The notes under the pieces are model-generated. The model saw only the letters and a program-made list of their open reading frames with translations, searched no databases and was not told the origin of the DNA. Source: Gambelia wislizenii (taxonomy: Eukaryota > Chordata > Lepidosauria > Squamata > Crotaphytidae). From it: a stretch of 64,000 nt of DNA. This document shows positions 22,561 to 32,290 of the stretch, piece by piece (the first letter of the stretch is position 1; every line of letters begins with the position of its first letter). Location: positions 56,095,001-56,159,000 of the forward strand of contig JAUMIR010000003.1 in assembly GCA_030847615.1 (NCBI GenBank), given 5' to 3'. A program made the position numbers and the translations under genes.

Positions 22561-23514
22561 TTTATTTTGCTGTGTAAATGACTCCAATGTTTCACACACT
22601 CTTTCAATTGTTTCAGTTCTCTCAAATCAGGAATTGTTAGGTCCTGTGTGTGCGGAGACCATATGGGTGTGCCACTGTTTAGTTGCATGTGCCTCCACAC
22701 ATACCCCATCATCACAACTTCCAAGCTATGTGATATTTTACTAGACTGCTGAAATCTATCTGATTCAGAATATAAACTTGTTTTACATATTTCTCTGTTA
22801 AACATCATTGGTTTGGCACTTTCACTGCTCAAGCACATAGGATGCACTTTGCCCCAATGAAAAGGAATGGAAAACTGAGTTTGTTTCAACTTACTTATTA
22901 TTCTATTTCCTGAAGAGTAAAACAAAGGATAAGACATGGTGGGCATATAGGTAGGCGTTAAAAGTTCCTGGTTGTCTGTACCTCCCCTCTTTATCTAGTT
23001 GTTTCTCTGCCCTGAGAAAAAAAGGATGGGCTCTCCCCCCTTATACCTCAACATGTGTTATTGAGGAACCAACTCCCACTTTTCCTCCTGGAAAGCTTAC
23101 ATCCCCTCTCCTGATGGAGACGTAAAGAAATGTGTGCATGTATACCCACGTACAGTTGTTCTACTTTCCTATTCTATCTTCTAGTGGCCAACACTCAAGA
23201 TCTTTACCACCTCCCCCAATGAGGTGAATCCCACAGAAGTTTCCTTAGGTAGAAAGCAGCACCTTCCCTGCAGGAAACAAGAGAAGAGATGGGGGGGCAC
23301 ATAAAATTGGAGATGCTCCTTTTAACACCTCCTCAAGCCTGCCAGGAGTTCAATAAGGAAAGCCCACCCAGGGTGTCCAGTTGTTCTGTTTGGCAGAAGT
23401 TTCCCACTTGCATCTGATGAATTAGGGTGCCATTCACAAAAGCTTATACCAAATAAAACTTTTCAGTCTTTAGTACGTCATAATGCACAATTTATTTAGA
23501 AGTAAAGCCAGCCA
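22561..23514. other. no gene recognised
   Basis: A 137-codon minus-strand frame (22946 to 22533) is open, but I recognise no domain and its length is within what chance gives in 64 kb. Nothing else supported. Confidence 0.4.
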
Positions 23515-23757
23515 GAGTGGTGTAACAGTATGAGTGTTGGGTTATAACTCTGGAAATTAGGGTTCAAATCCCTGCTTGGCCATATAAACCTAGGGGGTGA
23601 CCTTGTACAAGTCACACTCTTTCAGCTTCAGAGAGAGACAAAGGCAAACCTCCCTTTGAACAAATTGGAACAAAGAAAACCCCATAATAGGTCTCTCTTA
23701 TGGTTGCAATAAGTCAGAGATGACATGAAGGCACACAACAACAAATAGCAAAAAGAC
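23515..23757 (+). mobile_element. tRNA-derived SINE, full length
   Basis: An internal Pol III promoter is visible: A box TGGTGTAACAG at 23518-23528 and a consensus B box GGTTCAAATCC at 23561-23571, spaced as in a tRNA. Downstream are the words ACCTTGTACAAGTCACACTC and CATGAAGGCACACAACAAC, as in the abundant squamate SINE. It is not a tRNA gene: no cloverleaf partner stems or anticodon arm are kept. Part of the same family is at 16268-16370. Confidence 0.8.
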
Positions 23758-24039
23758 TCAAAGAAGTGTCAAGTATTACCGGCTTTTATTCCCTTTTGAG
23801 TATGCTTTTGGCTGCCATCCCAAATTTGGTGAGGACTATTTCCCATAGAACTTAATGGGTCAATCCACAATGATGGCTCTTCAACCCTATCACCCACAGG
23901 TTCTGCAGGCAGAAAGAGCCAGGGCATGTTAACTTTGGCTAGAATCCTGTTGGGAAGTTATGATTGTGTAGCCTAGACTCATACACTTGTGATTGTTTCA
24001 TATTCATGATGCCTAAGTAGCTCCTAGTTTTAGGGGCTA

Positions 24040-24897
24040 TGAGGTCTGTCTATTAAATAACGTATTAAGAAACACAATATTAATAAGCATTAAGCAACAC
24101 TCTCAGACATTAAGTTAATTGTCAGTTGACATGTAAAACAGCTGTGTTGTCTGTTGTGTGTTGGAAAAATGCTAAATTTAAATGTCAAGCAATGTGACAT
24201 TCTCCAGCAACTTGAGACAGACCCAAGCCTTTTTCAAAAAAATCATCACTTGTGATGAAACCTAGATCTTCCAGTATGATCCTGAGACAAAGCAACAATC
24301 AATGCACTGGAAAACACCATAATCACCAAGAATGAAAAAAGCAGATTAAAGCAAGTCCATAGTCAAAGCCATGCTCATTGGGGGGCTTTTTACATCATGG
24401 TTGTAATTTTGGCAGAATGGGCTCCAGAAGGCAGAACAGTGAACCAGGAAGTTTTGACAAAGCTGAGTGAAAGAGTCAGGAAAAAAGGCCAGAACTGTGG
24501 AAAAAATTTTTCATTCTTCATCAAGACAATGTGCCTGCTTACACCACATTTTCCGTGAAGCAATTTTTGGCCAATAAACACATTACTACACTTGAACATC
24601 CTCCATATTCACCAGATTTGGCACCATGCAACTTTTTTTCTTTTCCCTAAAGTGAAATCAGTGCTTAAAGAAACACATTTTGAGTCAATTGATGCAGTAA
24701 AGAAGAAAACAACAGATGTGTTGACACAGCTGTCAGAAACTGATCAGTTCCATGCCTTCAACCAGTGGAAAACAAGACTGCATTGGTGTGTGAGTGTGAA
24801 TGGGGAGTATATTGAAGGGGACAAGCATTAGATTTGTAATACATATAAATAAAGATGGGTTATTGTATCCGTCTCATTATTTAATAGGCAGATCTTG
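24040..24897 (+). mobile_element. mariner element, internally deleted
   Basis: The inverted termini TGAGGTCTGTCTATTAAATAA and CAAGATCTGCCTATTAAATAA (read inward) are each bordered by TA (24038-24039 and 24898-24899), as expected for Tc1/mariner. The element is 858 bp, against about 1.3 kb for intact mariners. The lost part is the N-terminal DNA-binding region, with the join near 24230. Confidence 0.85.
24240..24831 (+). pseudogene. mariner transposase, catalytic part, broken
   Basis: It starts at ITCDET (first catalytic Asp), where the next Trp codon has become TAG. HQDNVP gives the second Asp, and PPYSPDLAPCNF follows. The position 34 residues after the second Asp, which should be the third catalytic Asp of the DD34D triad, is Asn. 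A T-run then shifts the frame, and the C-terminus (FPKVKSVLKETHFES ... GEYIEGD) continues in another frame to the stop at 24829. In life the enzyme cuts and pastes the element at TA sites. This copy is dead by deletion, nonsense, frameshift and a lost catalytic residue. Confidence 0.85.
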
Positions 24898-24923
24898 TAT
24901 GTAGGGACCGTATAAAAGTCCTC

Positions 24924-25195
24924 CAGTCTACACTTATCAGGAAGCAGCCACTGTGATCAATGGGGATCTGTTTCCCCCATTGATCAGGAAGCAGCTGGCT
25001 GAGGGACCCACTCCACCCCCATGTGTGCAATCTCCCACATGAGAGGGAATTGTGACAGGAGTTCTGCTTCTCCCTGTTGCACTGGAGATTGCTCATAGGA
25101 GGAGCTGGGACTCTCACTTAGCTGCCTACTAATCAGCAGGGGAACAGACCCATGTCAATTGCAGTAGCTGCCTCCCATTAAGTGCAAATTGGGGT
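24924..25195. repeat. palindromic foldback element, family E copy 1
   Basis: The left arm (CTACACTTATCAGGAAGCAG...GGATCTGTTTCCCC) is complementary to the right arm (GGAACAGACCCATG...CTGCCTCCCATTAAGTGCAAATTGG). The same arms and interior words (AGAGGGAATTGTGACAGGA; GCACTGGAGATTGCTCAT) recur at 43166-43430. Non-coding. Confidence 0.6.
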
Positions 25196-25450
25196 AATCA
25201 GGAAATGACTCACTTTGCAGCACCATGTAGTTTTATGCCTACATAAAACCTCAACAGGATTCTGGCCATCTTTTTTATTTCCCTCAGCCCTCTGTTCCAT
25301 CCAATTCTATTCCATTCCCACCCCTTCTTCTTTCCCATGGAATGACTTCAGAAGACACAAAGATCCATCAGGCCAGGTTGGAGAATGTCCTTGAGGAAAA
25401 GTGGTGGAAGTGAGCAAAGGGGAGGGAGGGAGATGGAAAGGCAGAGATCG

Positions 25451-25465
25451 AGGGAGGGAGGGAGG

Positions 25466-25499
<34 letters not shown>
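25451..25499 (+). repeat. (GGGA)n(GA)n microsatellite
   Basis: Purine tract: GGGAGGGAGGGAGGGA, then GA repeats. Confidence 0.95.
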
Positions 25500-25501
<2 letters not shown>

Positions 25502-25805
25502 AGGTGAGGAGGAGGATTGCAGTGGAAAGAAAGAGAAGGTGCATTTTCACACACTGGCTCTCATGATGTCCCCTGCAGCCAACAATAAAAAATGTCAGAC
25601 AGAATACAGAAAATGTGACCAAAAATGTGGCTGGGGGGCAGGGATGAGGAGAGGCAGGACTTTGGTTATGAAGGCAGGACACCACCAATATAAGAAAGGA
25701 TCAATAGCAGCCTGGGACTCTAGTATGGTGAAACACGTCAAACATGCAACTACAGTCAGAACAAATTTAAATTGCTGCATTTTATAGCACTAAGAAAAAC
25801 CTACT

Positions 25806-26441
25806 GTATATTCCGGCATATAAGACTGGGTGCATAAGATGACCCCCCAAAAAATTTTAAGTTACAATATAGACTTTGCCCCCCCCATCCAGCCAGCCAC
25901 CTGGCTGGAAAGCCTGCCCCCCACCAGCCAGCGAGCTCAGTGGCTGTAGATGATGGAATAGTCTGTGAAATTAAAGGACTGAGAACAGCTAAAAAAGCAT
26001 GGGATACTTTGAAAAATATCTGTGGTGTTCAATCTTTGGAAAGTAAGGTTGCATTAATAATGAAGGTGGTTTATATGAAGCTATCAAATCCCAAATTTTT
26101 GAATGAGCACATTAATGATTTTAGAGCCACATTGGCAGACTTACAAACTCCTGGAGAGGAAATCCCCAAAACTATGCAAATGGAAATCTTCCTGGCAAGT
26201 TTACCAAAATACAATACCTAAATGGAGGACAATTAACACTTCAAAGGCAAAGCAATATTCTCACAACAGGGGGAAGGATCTGTTGGAGAAACTGGCCAGG
26301 GAATTTACTACTTCAAAGACAAGGCAGTCATTCTCACAGTAGGGGAAAAGTAGGGGAAAATCTGCTGGGCATATAAGACGACCCCCCACTTTTGAGGAGA
26401 TTTTCAAATGTTAAAAAGCAGTCATATATGTAGGAATATAC
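25806..26441. mobile_element. foldback DNA element with cargo
   Basis: The left end GTATATTCCGGCATATAAG...GATGACCCCCC and the right end (inverted GTATATTCCTACATATATGAC, inside it GGTCGTCTTATATGCCC) form terminal inverted repeats of a family also seen at 31430-31512. Both flanks carry CTACT close to the ends, one base out of register. Between the ends lies a Copia-type Gag fragment. Confidence 0.6.
25922..26221 (+). pseudogene. Copia-type Gag (UBN2-like) fragment
   Basis: The frame reads LRTAKKAWDTLKNICG, then LESKVALIMKVVYMKL, LNEHINDFRATLADL and TMQMEIFLASLPK. This is the pattern of Ty1/copia Gag: TAKEAWD.L, L..L...K....S..EHI..F..L...L, then LL.SLP. In Copia, Gag builds the virus-like particle. 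No protease, integrase or RT follows, and the frame ends at 26219. After the stop, weakly related sequence continues in broken frames to about 26340. Copia elements are scarce in vertebrates. A domesticated zinc-knuckle relative is an alternative source. Confidence 0.6.
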
Positions 26442-27500
26442 GCTACTGTCAATGGTGCAAGTTTATGGAAATGGTTGCTTACTACTTCTGATGTGTATGT
26501 ATGTTATGTGAATTTAAACACAGAAACAGATGTAAGTTTTCCGGCACAGTTACGATTATATCCACCCCCACTTGGATTCACCCAGGATTGGACAGATCAC
26601 TGCTTGAGACTTTTCCCCACCTATTATCCCTATCCCCTATTTAATTTTGTTAAAAAATAAAGTCTGTTGAAAATATTTTATTAGGAGGACTTCGCCAAAG
26701 AAGTTGCAATACAAGCTTTCTTAGATAAGAACAGAACTAACAGCAGTCCCAAACTGAAAACTTGGTCTTTCAGGAAGAATGGAAGTGCATCTAGGATTGG
26801 CTGAGCACACCCCACCCCATCCATACGATTGGCCCATGGCCCATGCACAGCACCGGCATCTTATCTGGATTTGGCTTCAGTTTTGGGGGCCCTGTCCAGT
26901 CCATTACTGATCACAGATAATTATTTATTCCTTCCACAGCTCCCCCCCCCCACAAGGGATCTGGATAGATCCTTTCCTTCTTCCATGGATTTATTTCTTT
27001 CACATCAAGTAAGCAGGAAAGTTGTAGGCTGCAAACCTATGAATATTTGGGTGGGAGAAAGACATGGATAGAACTGCAATGTTAAAAGTGTCATTTCCAT
27101 CACAGTAAAGATCCTAAGGGGTAGAAGAAGCAAATGGGTATTAGAAAGGATGATCTAGGCAAAGAAAGTCAATGAAAGGAGTTTGGTTAGAATTTTAAGT
27201 GCCCAGGAGGGCAAGGTGGGCAATTCAAGAAGGTATTTTTTTTAAGCTTTACCATCATGAGATGCACAAAGTTAAAGGAAGAGCAGCATAGTGCTGATGC
27301 AGTTCCTTTTGCATAATCAAAGGGAATATAGTGAGTGTGCTGCATTTGGGGGACAAGAACATGATCACAGATGTGCGCCTATCCACAATTGTTATGTGAG
27401 CTCAGGAAGCTTCAGTGCTAGCAGGCCATGTTAGCTTTTAAATTCTTTCAGAAACTAGGAGGAGCAGTTGGTTCCCATCATCTCTTCAGAGGTTAGGACA
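26442..27500. other. no gene recognised
   Basis: Mixed AT-rich DNA with a short C-run near 26944. No repeat structure or domain found. Confidence 0.45.
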
Positions 27501-27539
27501 ATTCTGGGCCTACAATATTTCAGTTCAGCATATTTCTTT

Positions 27540-28160
27540 AACGTAAGAATGAAGAGAATGCAGCACCAATGTAGCACTTAGGGACCCTGAAAATATAGAC
27601 ATTAACTTGAGGAATTAATGTATTCGCTGTGGCAACACAAAGAGAGGGCAATGTCAGGATCTTCTGACCAGCTATACCAGTACTAAGGAGGAGACATAAG
27701 CTAGATAGAATAACAACAATCTTTATTTGGAGAAGTAATAATAACCACATTCACACACACATTCAGACATAAAGCATTCATGAAGACTAGTGAATAAAGT
27801 GGGGAAGATTTAAATAGGGGAATAATGAAGGGAGTTCAGTTGGCAATATGACACCTTTTCCTGAAGAGATGAGGTCATAGAGGAAACCAGCAGGGCAGGT
27901 AAACCAAGCTGGAATGGCTACACAGTTTGACATGGAGTTGAGAGGAAGATGGACTGTGAATTTGGCTGCACAGACAGACACAGTGTCCTTAGGAAGGGGA
28001 TCTGTGTGTGCTTGAGTGGAGTTTTCAGCGGGTTTATATAGTGAATATTTGCTTTCTGGGAATGGGATTTTGAATGGAAAACAATGCTTTAAGCTGTTGC
28101 TCAGAGAGCAACAAAAACATTCCAAATACATTAGTAGTGTTTTGATGGGTTAACATTTTG
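27540..28160 (-). mobile_element. possible solo LTR (weak)
   Basis: On the minus strand a polyadenylation-type AATAAAG (27721-27727) is followed by a GT/T-rich stretch. Upstream of it lies a moderately GC promoter-like segment with a TATATA word (28034). This is the layout of a retroviral or gypsy LTR, but I cannot fix TG/CA ends or a target duplication. Confidence 0.25.
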
Positions 28161-30592
28161 TGAATCAAAGAGAGGAAGCAATGTCCCTTTGTTTATGGTG
28201 AGACAAAAGGATAAGGGGTTGTTGGTAAGTTTTGGTTGTGCCACACTGAGTGCATAAGGTCTTTTTAGCTGCTGATTGAGGCACAGGGCGGATGACATTT
28301 CCAGCTCTCTGCTGCATGGCTATGACAACCAGAAGCAGTACCCCTAATTCAATTCCTTGCCACAACCTCACTTGCTGATGGGAAGGGGCTGGAAATGTCA
28401 CCCTTCTTCACCCCACTGGAAGCTGAAGAGATTTCTTTCACTTGATGTGGCTGCTAGCTGTTAAGATGTGCTTAGAGAGTTACTCAGTTACATATTCATA
28501 ACTAAGTAGCAACTGTAAGATATCAGCAATTATCTATACACATACAACACAGAGAGATCCCTTTTTTAAAAAAAATGTAGGACACCAATTATGTTTTTCT
28601 TCATAAGTACTGATTCCAAACCCTACAGAAACAAAGCCAATTAAGGAGGGGTTCTATATAGATAAGGGAACAGCCAATGAGGAATAACCCAAGCACCCCA
28701 AAACAATTCCTAATCCTTACAAAAAGCAGCTTATGCTTTTAAACAGGGGCATTAGAGCAATTCCCCATACATCTGCGTGCAATATTTGGCTCTAAATGCT
28801 TTTAGTCAAATTAAACATTAAATGTATTTTATATAGCTCTACTATAAATTTGCTCCTGTTTTTGACAACTATTTGATCTGCTTTTAGAAACTCTTTGTTG
28901 CAATGCCCATAAACATACATATAGAATTAAAACAAAAAATCTCATGTGACAGACAACACATATCCAACTGGAGTGACACTGGGCTATATATTGCTTGAGC
29001 TCTGTAGTCTTTCCTATCTCTAACACACAGTATAGTGACCTGTCTTATCATACTCAGCCTCATAGCCATCTTGTGATTTCAGCCATATTTTACTAGAGAA
29101 TTCTTGCCCAAGGCCACCCTGTGAGCTTATATTGAATGGGAATTGAAACTGAGGTCTTGGGAGGTCACGTCCAACACTGCACCACTTGCCTCTCATCATA
29201 TGCTCTTCTTGATGACTGGGCCTCAGAAACAGGAACATTGATTTAACAGATTAGCTCACCATCCACCTAATAAATAAATCCTCTGCAAGCCGCATATTGA
29301 CAGGTTTCTTCAAAAGAACAAGGGCAGAATCTTAAGTAATATCTATTTATGGGATCAATTTCCATTGTTTGAACATGTGAGCATCTGTACTCCAAAGAGC
29401 TTCCCAGCTGATCTGAGAATTTCCAAAGGTTGCCCATTCACAACCAAAGAAAATTGTGCTAACCAAAAGCTACCATTAGAATTTTTCAGCAAAGTAGCAC
29501 TTTGAGTATATCAAACAGATTAACTGACACTTGACTTTGCTTTTAGAACTATTATGTGAATCTGGTTACAAAAAATGTATCAGAATAGTAATCAATGGGA
29601 TATCATGCAAAATTCTTGTATATGCACAGAACACAAAAGAATTATTTTCCACTGTCTCCTTTCTAGTAGACAAACTGCTGCACAAGCAATAAACACATGT
29701 ACTGAAGGAAGAGGGATAGGTATTTTAAAATACTGCTCACTCATAAAGTAAGGTCACTTCAAAACAGAAGGTTACACACTCAAATCCAGGAGGAAGACTT
29801 ATTCTTCCCCCTCCCTCCAGATTTGTCAACCAGATTTGAAAGCAGTGTTCCAATTGTCCATGCTGTGTTAGCAGGAAGTAATATGACACACAGCTTCTCT
29901 CTCCAGGGTTATGATAATAATAAAGATATATCTATAAATCAAGCCAACAATCTTATAGAGACTTAAAGAACAGAAGTTGGTGCATTGAGCAAGACAAGAA
30001 CTTAGCCATTTTAGGTAATACACATTTCCCAGTCTCTTTCCTGTCTTTGTCATGAGACAAAGGTATCAAACTCTGTGCACTTGCTATTCAGTGCATGACA
30101 GCTCATGCTGCCCCTTTGACCTTTGCAGTATTTTTCTGACAGGCTGGCTATTTCCACATGGGTTTGTGGACAAATCAAAGATTGAAAAGCAAGCTCATCA
30201 AAAACACTCAACACTACTCTCCATTTAAATATTCAGTATATTTCAAAAAGAGTATCTGTACATGTTGCACATCATATACATTTTTAAATGTAAAAAATAA
30301 ATGTCTGTGATGGCGTTAACAAATTATATTTGTAAGTTAATCTTCTATAATGTTCTAAAATGCAAGGGTTTGTGCATTTATAAATACAAAGAAGGACTTT
30401 GTACAGTACCAATAGACAATGAAAAGTGAGGTGAAGAATGACTAAGAATACATGAAAGTTACTGAATTTTTCAAATCATGCATCAAATGATTGGCCATCT
30501 AGCCAATAGATACATTATTAATTCAATAAATAAATAACAATAAAATATATTATTACATATTACATATAGTTCTCACACACACATCTTCCCCA
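28161..30592. other. no gene recognised
   Basis: AT-rich DNA with no feature I can support; frames are short and without domains. Confidence 0.5.
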
Positions 30593-31184
30593 GGAAGGTG
30601 GGGAGAAGGGGCGAATCGCGGCTTGGCCGCGCAGCCTCTCCATGCCCCTCCTGCGCTCCCTCCTGGAAGGGAGCGCAGGAGGGGGATCGGCAGGCTGCCC
30701 GGCCAAACCGGGCACGTTCGCCCCTTCTCCCCACCTTCCAGGAAGGTGGGGAGAAGGGGCAAATCGCGGTTTGGCCGCGCAGCCTCTCCATGCCCCTCCT
30801 GCGCTCCCTTCCAGGAGGGAGCGCAGGAGGGGGATCGGGAGGCTGCCCGGCCAAACCGGGCACGTTCGCCCCTTCTCCCCACCTTCCAGGAAGGTGGGGA
30901 GAAGGGGCGAATCGCGGTTTGGCCGCGCAGCCTCTCCATGCCCCTCCTGCGCTCCCTCCTGGAAGGGAGCGCAGGAGGGGGATCGGGAGGCTGCCCGGCC
31001 AAACCGGGCACGTTCGCCCCTTCTCCCCACCTTCCAGGAAGGTGGGGAGAAGGGGCGAATCGCGGTTTGGCCGCGCAGCCTCTCCATGCCCCTCCTGCGC
31101 CCCCTTCCAGGAGGGAGCGCAGGAGGGGGATCCGCAGACTGTGCGGCCAAACGGGGCACATTCGCCCCTTCTCCCCACCTTCCT
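30593..31184. repeat. four 148-bp tandem hairpin units, GC-rich
   Basis: GGAAGGTGGGGAGAAGGGGC starts at 30593, 30741, 30889 and 31037, with the next related unit at 31185: four units of exactly 148 bp. Each unit is itself an imperfect palindrome. The arms GAAGGTGGGGAGAAGGGG, GGTTTGGCC and GCGCTCCCTCCTGG face their complements around the unit centre, and adjacent units are joined by a second palindrome (CCACCTTCCAGGAAGGTGG). The stretch is strongly CpG-rich amid AT-rich DNA. Frames of 237-344 codons in five readings come from the repeat and are not genes. Confidence 0.9.
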
Positions 31185-31429
31185 GGAAGGTGGGGAGAGG
31201 GGGCGAATCGCGGGTTTGCCTCCGCCGCTGCAGAAGCGCTCGAGCTGCGGCTGCGGCAAACCGCAATGTTCGCCCCCCTCCTCTTTCTTCCGTTGCTCCC
31301 CAAAGGGGGAGAAGGCAGAGGAGGGGGGCGAATGATCTTCAAAGCACTTTGCTTCACCCCCCTGCCCCATCTCCTGCCTCTTTGCTCCGTTTGCGAAGAG
31401 GCAGGAGATAGGCAGGTGGGCAAAGCAAA
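31185..31429. repeat. diverged hairpin chain continuing the array
   Basis: A fifth unit begins like the others but has a different loop region (GCAGAAGCGCTCGAGCTGCG). It is followed by stems around CTCCTCTTTC...GGCAGAGGAGG and CATCTCCTGCCTC...GAGGCAGGAGATAGG. Each is a self-complementary block. Confidence 0.7.
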
Positions 31430-31512
31430 TTGTATCCGGCGTATAGGACGACTGTCAATTTTGGAGGGCACTTTTGAGTGCTCAAAAGTCGTCTTATACG
31501 CCGGAATATACG
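31430..31512. mobile_element. foldback terminus of the GTATATTCCGGCGTATAAGAC family
   Basis: GTATCCGGCGTATAGGACGAC pairs with GTCGTCTTATACGCCGGAATA, with an inner ACTTTTGAG/CTCAAAAGT stem. The ends match those of the element at 25806-26441. Confidence 0.65.
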
Positions 31513-31513
31513 G

Positions 31514-31540
31514 TATATATATATATATATATATATATAT
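31514..31540 (+). repeat. (TA)n microsatellite
   Basis: About thirteen TA units directly after the foldback terminus. Confidence 0.95.
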
Positions 31541-31617
31541 GGCTTTTCTTCGCAAACAAAGATTCAGGAAGGAATCATCCCACGCTTTCTGCAAGTGCGC
31601 TGATGACTAAAAAGGCC
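31541..31617 (-). mobile_element. RTE-like LINE 3' end (very short)
   Basis: GGCTTTTCTTCGCAAACAAAG, CATCCCACGCTTTCTGC and GCTGATGACTAAAAAGGCC match the terminal 75 bp of the LINE at 10833-11569 in the same orientation. Confidence 0.75.
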
Positions 31618-31629
31618 AATCCGATATAA

Positions 31630-31680
31630 TGGATGGTTGAATCCATAGATGTACAATATGTGGATACAGAGGACTTACTG
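31630..31680. mobile_element. Tigger-like right-end fragment
   Basis: GGATGGTTGAATCCATAGATG ... GTGGATACAGAGGACTTACTG followed by TA. This is the right terminus of the family at 10745-11734. No left end is seen; it is fused to the LINE tail just before it. Confidence 0.55.
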
Positions 31681-31814
31681 TAATTCTCTTGCAAACTGGT
31701 TGAAGATCCAGTCCCAGCAGTTCTCAGCATATCCAGAGTCCAGAAATTTTTTCTCTGCCTTATTATAGGCCATATTGCATTAACATGATATAAATTCTGA
31801 AATACATACAGACA

Positions 31815-31826
31815 TGGATGGATAGA

Positions 31827-31860
<34 letters not shown>
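31815..31860 (+). repeat. (GATA)n(GACA)n microsatellite
   Basis: GATA units followed by GACA units. Confidence 0.95.
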
Positions 31861-31879
31861 TTTGTTATAAATTTGTGAA

Positions 31880-32290
31880 CACTTGGAAAGAGATGCTATG
31901 ATTATCAACAGACAGAATGGGTTTCTCGAAAACAAATCATGTCAGACTAATCTTATCTCTCTTTTTTATAGAGTAATAAGCTTGATAGATGATGGGAATG
32001 CTGTGGATGTAGCATATCTTGATTTCAGTGAGGTTTTTGACAAGATCCCCTATGATATTCCTGCAACAAGCTGCTAAATGTAAGACAGTGCTGTTCTTAT
32101 ATTGATTAGCAGCTGGTTTATGGACCAAATCCAAAATGCACAGGGAAAATGAAATGCACAAATATAGGATAAGGGATGCCTGGCTTGATAACAGTGCATT
32201 TGAAAAGGATTTTGGGTTCTTAACATGTCACAAGCCAAACATGAGTCAACAGTATGATGTGGCAGTCAAAAAAGTCAATAGGTTGAATCA
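31880..32290 (+). pseudogene. degraded CR1 RT fragment
   Basis: Matches CR1 in blocks: NGFLENKSCQTNLIS, then VDVAYLDFSEVFDKIPYDI (motif A, diverged), then after a deletion of the motif B/C region, ENEMHKYRI and NMSQQYDVAVKKVN. It is older and more broken than the copies at 13859 and 38524. Confidence 0.75.

Noticed and set aside
22533..22946. 137-codon minus-strand frame
   Set aside because: No recognisable domain or splice signals, and the length is plausible by chance in 64 kb of AT-rich DNA. Kept only as a note.
23518..23571. tRNA gene
   Set aside because: A and B boxes are present but the rest is a SINE body; cloverleaf stems are not kept.
25401..25787. 128-codon frame with Arg/Glu-rich part
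   Set aside because: Created by the GGGA/GA microsatellite.
30593..31184. CRISPR array
   Set aside because: Units are contiguous palindromes with no unique spacers, and the window is vertebrate DNA.
30553..31610. Long frames (237-344 codons) on both strands
   Set aside because: They are open in five readings at once because the GC-rich 148-bp repeat lacks stop codons. The proteins are just the repeat read in different frames.
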